Assembly: GCA_964519955.1 (NCBI GenBank)
Contig: CAZFLM010000063.1
Coordinates: 1-40,668 of the forward strand
Length of the DNA stretch: 40,668 nucleotides
Reading direction: 5' to 3'
From: CAZFLM01 sp964519955
GTDB lineage: Bacteria > Armatimonadota > Chthonomonadetes > Chthonomonadales > CAJBBX01
A program made the position numbers and the translations under genes. The number at the start of each line of letters is the position of its first letter. Within the stretch, counting starts at the first letter, position 1. The notes under the pieces are model-generated. The model saw nothing but the letters and a program-made list of their open reading frames with translations. It was not told the origin of the DNA and searched no databases. This document shows, in pieces, positions 36,135 to 40,668 of this stretch.

Positions 36135-37286
36135 TCAGTCAGCCGCCAGCGAACTGAGCAGATCAGCCGCCTCGGCGTCCTTGTCCCGGCACGCATCCAC
36201 GATGTCGGCCGCCTGGCGGCGTATGCCTGGATCGGCCAGGTTGCGCAGGTGGTCGGCCTCGTCCTCACTTCCGCCCCGCACAAGGGCGTCGATCCGCCAC
36301 ATCAGATCGTGCTCCTCGTCGAAGATGCCCATGGCGGCCCGCAGCGCGGTCTCGTGAGCGCTCAGCTCGGGCAGGGCATCTTCGATGAACCGGGCGCCAT
36401 ACCAGCGCCGCTCGGCCAGTTGCCAGATCGATGGGTAGGTGACGGCCCGGCGGCCGTGCAGGCCGGATGGGTCGCCGCCGGCGTACTGACTCACGTCGCG
36501 CAGCGCCCGCGCCCACGACTCGAACGCAGCCGGGCCGACGATGCACGATCCGGAGAGGGAGGTCGTGAGGTCGCCCACCGCGCGCTTCAGTGCCGCCGCC
36601 CGCGCGCCAGGCACCGGCGCCTGCTCCCGCTTCTCGCCGACGAACACCATCCAGTTCGTGGTCGGATACCAGTCGTCGAACCGCAGGCGCCGGTCGGGCT
36701 CGAAGAGGATGCCCGGGTCGCCGCCCGGCGAGATGGACCAGCCGAGGACGATGTCGCCGCGGTCACCGAAGCCCGTGAGCAGGCAGACATCGCACGTGCC
36801 GGTGATGCCGGCCGCGACGACGGGTCTGCCGGACGATATGGTGCGGACAAGCTGAGAACGGAGCCGCTCGTGGCCCGCGCACGCATAGGCGCCCTTGGCC
36901 AGACGCGCCGCGAAGCCCGCGTGGAGCACGATGTCGTGCTCGTAGCCCGAGGCCGCGAAGGCGTGAGCACAGCCGAGGACCGGATCGCACGGGGCATCGG
37001 TGGTCGTGAGGCCATCGCCCTGCGGCGCCGGAGCCCAGACGAAGCGAAATGCCTCACCGGACGTGCCGGCGAAGTAGGTGTAGGCGAGGTCGCGGCGCCA
37101 GGCGGAGCCATGCGCCTCGAGCCCGGCATGTCCGAGGTCCTCACCGAGGAAGTCCATCAGCGCCCGCATCACGCTGGGCATGGCGAGGTTCTCGGGGCAG
37201 CGACGGTAGGACTCCCGCGCTTCGGCGCGAGCAGCGATTTCCAGCAGCACCGATTGGTCGTTCGCGGGCGACCCGGCTGATGGCAT
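36135..37286 (-). CDS. C39/BtrH-like papain-fold protein, unknown function
   Basis: A 383-residue protein without signal peptide or membrane helix. An early Cys in RRCPENLAMPSVMRALMDFLGED lies where C39-like and BtrH-type proteins have their catalytic Cys. SGEAFRFVWAP follows, and later SGRPVVAAGITGTCDVCLLTGFGDRGDIVLGWSISP, which resembles the beta-hairpin that normally bears the catalytic His. Here the equivalent residue looks like Cys or Asp, so peptidase activity is doubtful. The C-terminal half is helical (ALKRAVGDLTTSLSG, ALPELSAHETALRAAMGIFDEEHDLMWRI). AGGAG precedes ATG 37286. It lies between phnC and the AAA ATPase gene in one probable operon. The family assignment is inferred from pattern only. 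Confidence 0.6.
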   Translation of the reverse strand: MPSAGSPANDQSVLLEIAARAEARESYRRCPENLAMPSVMRALMDFLGEDLGHAGLEAHGSAWRRDLAYTYFAGTSGEAFRFVWAPAPQGDGLTTTDAPCDPVLGCAHAFAASGYEHDIVLHAGFAARLAKGAYACAGHERLRSQLVRTISSGRPVVAAGITGTCDVCLLTGFGDRGDIVLGWSISPGGDPGILFEPDRRLRFDDWYPTTNWMVFVGEKREQAPVPGARAAALKRAVGDLTTSLSGSCIVGPAAFESWARALRDVSQYAGGDPSGLHGRRAVTYPSIWQLAERRWYGARFIEDALPELSAHETALRAAMGIFDEEHDLMWRIDALVRGGSEDEADHLRNLADPGIRRQAADIVDACRDKDAEAADLLSSLAAD

Positions 37287-37331
37287 CTGCGACTCCTGTT
37301 GCCGTTCTACCTGCGCCGGCTGTAGTTAACC

Positions 37332-38069
37332 TCAGTAGAATACCCGTTCAAGTACCGCGTCCGTGAAGTCCGCCGCGGGGCCATCCCACTGAATGCTGCC
37401 CGCCTTCATGGCGACGATGCGGCTGCAGAAGCGCCGGGCGGCGCGTATGTCGTGCAGGCTCATCAACAGCGTGACGCCGCGCTCTCTGGCGAGCTGCACC
37501 AGCAGGCCGAGAACCTCGTCGGCGGTGCGTATGTCCAGGTTGGCGGTCGGCTCATCGGCCAGCACGATCTCCGCCTCCTGCGCCAGGGCCCGCGCGATGC
37601 CCACGCGCTGCTTCTGGCCGCCCGAGAGCTGGCGCACCAACCGTTCCTCGTTGCCGGCGAGACCCACCGCCACGATGGCCGCTCGGGCCTTCTCGACGTC
37701 GGCGGCGGGGAACAGGCGGAACAGGCTCGGTATCGGCTTCGCGTAGCCGAGGCGGCCGACCAGCACGTTCGTCAGCACCGGCAGGCGTTCGATGAGCGCG
37801 AACTCCTGGAAGATCATGCCAACGCGCCGCCGCAGGCGCATGCGCGGCCCTTCGCCGAGCGCAGCCACATCCTCGCCCAGCGTCAGGACGCGGCCCTGCG
37901 TGGGGACGACGAGGGCGTTCACGGTACGCAGGAGCGTGCTCTTGCCCGCGCCCGACGAGCCGACGAGCGCGACGCACTCGCCCCGCTCGATGGTGAGGTC
38001 GACGCCCGACAGCGCGTGACGGGCGGGCGGGTAGGTGTGTGAGACGCCCTCGATTTGGAGGATTGGCAT
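37332..38069 (-). CDS. phnC: Phosphonate-type ABC transporter ATP-binding protein
   Basis: A 245-residue ABC ATPase with Walker A GSSGAGKS (37-44), the Q-loop in GMIFQEFALIERL, signature LSGGQKQRVGIARALA, Walker B EIVLADEPTANLD and the H-loop in SLHDI. The sequence LTNVLVGRL, with FRLFP following, matches PhnC-type (phosphate/phosphonate) transporters. ATG 38069 lies 17 bp after the stop of the substrate-binding protein gene and lacks its own good ribosome site, so coupled translation is likely. The expected permease gene (phnE) is absent from this window: the next gene encodes a soluble protein. Confidence 0.9.
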   Translation of the reverse strand: MPILQIEGVSHTYPPARHALSGVDLTIERGECVALVGSSGAGKSTLLRTVNALVVPTQGRVLTLGEDVAALGEGPRMRLRRRVGMIFQEFALIERLPVLTNVLVGRLGYAKPIPSLFRLFPAADVEKARAAIVAVGLAGNEERLVRQLSGGQKQRVGIARALAQEAEIVLADEPTANLDIRTADEVLGLLVQLARERGVTLLMSLHDIRAARRFCSRIVAMKAGSIQWDGPAADFTDAVLERVFY

Positions 38070-38086
38070 CGCGGAGGCCGGCCCGG

Positions 38087-39007
38087 CTACTTGTCGAACA
38101 CCTTGATGTCGATGTTCTGTTTGCGGGCGGCTTCCCGCACGCTGTCGAACAGCTTGTCGTCCGGCGGCACGAGCTTGTCGTTGGGCGCCTTGAGCATCGC
38201 GGGACGCCCTTCCGGGTCGGTGTTCATGTCCATGAACGCCTTCTTCAGCCGCTCGACCGTCTCCGCGGGCAGGTCGCCGCGAGCGACATAGATGCCGTTC
38301 GGGATCTCGTCGGTCTTGCCGATGACGCGCATCTGCTTGGCGAGGTCGGGGCGGCCTTTGTACACCACCTCGAAGATCAGGTTGTAGGCGCAGCCCACCT
38401 CGGCGGCATCCGTCTCGACTGCCTTCACCACGATCTCGGAGTTGCCGGCGTTGTACCACTTCTTGAGCTTGTCGAAGACGCCTTCCTTCTCCATCAGGGC
38501 GCGCGGCAGGATGTAGCCGGTCGTCGAGGAGCGATCGCCGAAGGCGACGGTGTGCCCGGGCAGGTCCTTCATGGACTTGATGGGGCTGCTCGCCTTGACG
38601 AACAGGACGCCGTGGTACATGAGGGTGTTCTTGACCCAGGGCATCGCCAGCGGGTGGAGCTTCATCTGGCCTGAGGCGAGCGCGTAGGGGAATGGCGACA
38701 GGTAAGCGACGTCCACCTGCCCGGCCTGCAGGGCGGCCAGGACGCCGGCGTAGTCGACCACTGGGACGAACCTGCCCTGCTTGGCGCCCATCTTCTTGGC
38801 GAGGTAGGCGGCCATCGGCGTGTACTCGTCGCTCAGCTTGTCAGCCGCCTCGTACGGAACGATGGTCAGCGTCAAGGTGTCGCCGATTGGCCGCGTCTCG
38901 GGCGCGCTCGCCGCCGGCTTGCCCGCCGGAGTGCTGGGCGTGCAGCCCGCGAGGGCCAGCAAGGACAACAGGATCGACGAGCGGAACGCTCGGTGGGTCG
39001 ATGGCAT
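38087..39007 (-). CDS. phnD: Phosphate/phosphonate ABC transporter substrate-binding lipoprotein
   Basis: A 306-residue lipoprotein of the PhnD family, with signal peptide lipobox LLALAG then Cys22. The mature protein follows the family plan: LTLTIVPYEAADKLSDEYTPMAAYLAKKMG, VDYAGVLAALQAGQVDVAYLSPFPYALA, LPGHTVAFGDRSSTTGYILPRALM (ligand-binding Ser/Thr cluster), NSEIVVKAVETDAAEVGCAY and KTDEIPNGIYVARGDLPAETVERLKKAF. It delivers phosphonate, phosphite or phosphate-like anions. It is the first gene after the minus-strand promoter at 39070-39099, and followed by phnC. Which ligand it binds cannot be told. Confidence 0.9.
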   Translation of the reverse strand: MPSTHRAFRSSILLSLLALAGCTPSTPAGKPAASAPETRPIGDTLTLTIVPYEAADKLSDEYTPMAAYLAKKMGAKQGRFVPVVDYAGVLAALQAGQVDVAYLSPFPYALASGQMKLHPLAMPWVKNTLMYHGVLFVKASSPIKSMKDLPGHTVAFGDRSSTTGYILPRALMEKEGVFDKLKKWYNAGNSEIVVKAVETDAAEVGCAYNLIFEVVYKGRPDLAKQMRVIGKTDEIPNGIYVARGDLPAETVERLKKAFMDMNTDPEGRPAMLKAPNDKLVPPDDKLFDSVREAARKQNIDIKVFDK

Positions 39008-39069
39008 GGTGAACTCCGTACCTGGCCCCGCGTCTATAGCGTATGCCAGTAGCCGACTTGGATGTGGCG

Positions 39070-39099
39070 ATTATAGGCGTCGAACGCCGCGAGCGTCAA
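39070..39099 (-). promoter_or_regulatory. Sigma-70 promoter of the phnD-phnC operon
   Basis: On the minus strand TTGACG (39099-39094) and a perfect TATAAT (39075-39070) are separated by 18 bp, 63 bp upstream of the phnD ATG. It points away from the DAHP synthase gene promoter nearby. Confidence 0.82.
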
Positions 39100-39114
39100 G
39101 CGCGGCGGACGCGG

Positions 39115-39143
39115 TTGCGCCCTTCGGGTGAGCGTGCTATACT
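39115..39143 (+). promoter_or_regulatory. Sigma-70 promoter of the DAHP synthase gene
   Basis: TTGCGC at 39115-39120 and TATACT at 39138-39143 have a 17-bp spacer, with TG one base before the -10. The ATG at 39181 is 38 bp downstream. The -35 boxes of this promoter and of the divergent phnD promoter are 16 bp apart. Confidence 0.8.
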
Positions 39144-39180
39144 CGGACACCCTCCAACACGCCCCACAGGACCGGATGAC

Positions 39181-40212
39181 ATGATTGTCCTGATGCACAT
39201 GGACGCCACGCAAGCACAGTCGGACGCGGTCGTCCAGCGAATAGCCGCCCGCGGCCTGACGCCGCTGAGCCTGCCCGGCGGAGACCACGTGGCGATCGGC
39301 ATCGCCAGCGCGATCCTGCCGGACGAGCGGCCGATCCTGGCGAGCCTGCTGACCGCCATGCCGGGCGTCGCCAATGTGGTCCACGTCAGCCGACCCTACA
39401 AGCTGGCATCTCGCGAGTTCCATGGAGCCCCCACGGTGGTCAAGGTTCGCGATGTTGTCATTGGCACGGATGCGTGCGTGGCCTTCGCCGGGCCGTGCGC
39501 GGTCGAGAGCTACGAGCAACTTCTGGCCGCGGCCCGTGCGGTGAAGTCGGCGGGCGCGAAGCTGCTGCGAGGTGGGGCGTTCAAGCCACGCACCTCGCCG
39601 TACGCGTTCCAGGGGCTCCACGAGGAAGGGCTGCAGATCATGCAGCAGGTCGGCCGCGAGGTCGGCATCGCGACGGTCACGGAGGTGGTGGATCCGCACG
39701 ACGTGGACACCGTGGCCGCGCACGTGGATATGCTGCAGATCGGCGCGCGCAACATGCAGAACTTCCCGCTGCTGATCGCCGCGGGGCGGAGCGGATACCC
39801 CGTGCTGCTGAAGCGCGGCCCCGGCGCCACCCTCGACGAGTACCTGTTTGCCGCCGAGTACGTGCTGGCGCAGGGGAACCCCAACGTGGTGCTCTGCGAG
39901 CGCGGCATCCACCCGCTGGACCGCACCTACATGCGCAACACCCTCGACCTCAACGCGGTGCCCATCCTCAAGGACATCACGCACCTGCCCATCATCGTGG
40001 ACCCCAGCCACGGCATCGGGCACGCGCGCTACGTGCCTGCGATGGCGCGGGCAGCCATCGCCGCCGGGGCCGACGGCATCATCGTCGAGGTGCACCCCTG
40101 CCCGCAGGAGGCGCTCTCCGACGGGCCGCAGTCGCTCACGCCGGTGGAGTTCGAGCAGATGGTGGCGGGCCTGCGACAGGTGGCGGCGGCTGTGGGGCGC
40201 AGCTTCGCGTAG
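39181..40212 (+). CDS. aroF: 3-deoxy-7-phosphoheptulonate (DAHP) synthase, type I beta with ferredoxin-like domain
   Basis: A 343-residue cytoplasmic enzyme condensing phosphoenolpyruvate and erythrose 4-phosphate, the first step of aromatic amino acid synthesis. Residues 1-70 form a ferredoxin-like regulatory domain (MIVLMHMDATQAQSDAVVQRI, GIASAILP). The barrel follows with FAGPCAVESYEQLL, GAKLLRGGAFKPRTSPYAFQGL, EVVDPHDVD, QIGARNMQNFPLL, VLLKRGPGATLDEYLFAAEYV, VVLCERGI, NTLDLNAVPILKDITHLPIIVDPSHGIG and GIIVEVHPCPQEALSDGPQSL, including the Cys, His, Glu and Asp metal ligands of the family. A domain of this kind usually mediates feedback inhibition. The ribosome site (GGAT) is weak. Confidence 0.95.
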   Translation: MIVLMHMDATQAQSDAVVQRIAARGLTPLSLPGGDHVAIGIASAILPDERPILASLLTAMPGVANVVHVSRPYKLASREFHGAPTVVKVRDVVIGTDACVAFAGPCAVESYEQLLAAARAVKSAGAKLLRGGAFKPRTSPYAFQGLHEEGLQIMQQVGREVGIATVTEVVDPHDVDTVAAHVDMLQIGARNMQNFPLLIAAGRSGYPVLLKRGPGATLDEYLFAAEYVLAQGNPNVVLCERGIHPLDRTYMRNTLDLNAVPILKDITHLPIIVDPSHGIGHARYVPAMARAAIAAGADGIIVEVHPCPQEALSDGPQSLTPVEFEQMVAGLRQVAAAVGRSFA

Positions 40213-40274
40213 AGGGCGGGCGAGGGTCGAACGTCGAACGTCGAACGGCGAACGGCACCCACCCCGGCCTTCGG
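40213..40274 (+). repeat. 7-bp microrepeat and start of the terminal array
   Basis: Four tandem 7-mers at 40226-40253 (GTCGAAC three times, then GGCGAAC), followed by CACCCCGGCCTTCGG, a diverged end of the 83-bp unit that follows. Confidence 0.7.
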
Positions 40275-40668
40275 CCACCCCTCCCGAATCGGGAGGGGAC
40301 GTGGAGTGGGGGTGTGCGAGTGGCAGTTCGACCGGTGCCTCGCCACCCGCGCTTCGGCCACCCCTCCCGAATCGGGAGGGGACGTGGAGTGGGGGTGTGC
40401 GAGTGGCAGTTCGACCGGTGCCTCGCCACCCGCGCTTCGGCCACCCCTCCCGAATCGGGAGGGGACGTGGAGTGGGGGTGTGCGAGTGGCAGTTCGACCG
40501 GTGCCTCGCCACCCGCGCTTCGGCCGGCCTTCCCGAATCGGGAGGGGACGTGGAGTGGGGGTGTGCGAGTGGCAGTTCGACCGGTGCCTCGCCACCCGCG
40601 CTTCGGCCGGCCTTCCCGAATCGGGAGGGGACGTGGAGTGGGGGTGTGCGAGTGGCAGTTCGACCGGT
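40275..40668 (+). repeat. 83-bp tandem repeat array reaching the window end
   Basis: Units begin at 40275, 40358, 40441, 40524 and 40607 (the last cut after 62 bp), with an exact 83-bp period. Each has a palindrome with arms CCCCTCCCGA and TCGGGAGGGG around a single A, then GACGTGGAGTGGGGGTGTG and TTCGACCGGTGCC. Units 4 and 5 change CCACCCCTCCC to CCGGCCTTCCC, which shortens the palindrome but keeps it pairable with G-U. The palindromes could terminate the DAHP synthase transcript. Because 83 is not a multiple of 3, open frames through it are not genes. Confidence 0.93.

Noticed and set aside
40029..40595. Minus-strand open frame with PLPIREG repeats
   Set aside because: The 83-bp repeat shifts frame at every unit and part of the frame is antisense to aroF; there is no start site or protein-like composition.

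Overview
This GC-rich, four-gap scaffold piece most likely comes from an uncultured Armatimonadota-like bacterium. The best clue is the pair of H-X9-DG pseudopilins, whose prepilin N-terminus runs into the stretch FPVFAQAREKAR, which I associate with that phylum. Tat-exported and lipoprotein glycosidases, LacI control and many intergenic hairpin repeats fit a polysaccharide-degrading, Gram-negative-type soil or sediment organism. The assignment is an inference from protein style; no rRNA gene is present.

Layout. 0-4 kb: a LacI regulator with a probable operator, then a tandem duplication of a [pseudopilin + small lipoprotein] cassette, closed by a long perfect bidirectional terminator. 4-6.8 kb (minus): glycerophosphodiester phosphodiesterase and a six-hairpin glycosidase, overlapping by 4 bp. 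6.9-11.1 kb: a sigma-70 promoter drives NfeD protease, stomatin-like SPFH protein, zinc-ribbon membrane protein and probably a transaldolase-family enzyme. 11.1-18.9 kb: glutamate dehydrogenase, a Tat-exported GH116-type enzyme with an inserted lectin-like domain, a broken REP-associated tyrosine transposase (RAYT) and rfbA, all separated by copies of one hairpin repeat family. 18.9-22.5 kb: a URO-D-type protein and an ECF sigma / zinc-finger anti-sigma / RseB-like trio. 22.4-29.3 kb: GH27 alpha-galactosidase, a decayed toxin-antitoxin pair, a methyltransferase, GH29 alpha-fucosidase, a second repeat family, a CBM9-like protein and a DUF4380-like protein. 29.5-34.3 kb: tRNA-Glu(CTC), an OFA-type MFS transporter and a hybrid histidine kinase. 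34.4-39.1 kb (minus): PhnD and PhnC without a permease, a C39/BtrH-like protein and a Ycf46-like AAA ATPase. 39.1-40.7 kb: DAHP synthase, then an 83-bp tandem array running to the end of the window.

The most notable structure is the REP/RAYT system. One hairpin (arms GGATGGGC and GCCCGTCC, variable 6-nt loop) recurs at four intergenic loci between 11.1 and 18.1 kb, in one orientation upstream and in the opposite orientation downstream of a RAYT gene that carries an in-frame amber codon. The downstream array has an exact 39-bp period and the array after the glutamate dehydrogenase gene has a 78-bp (2 x 39) period. All four 100-N gaps fall in repeats, and where phase can be checked the gap lengths do not fit the repeat period, so repeat copy number is underestimated.
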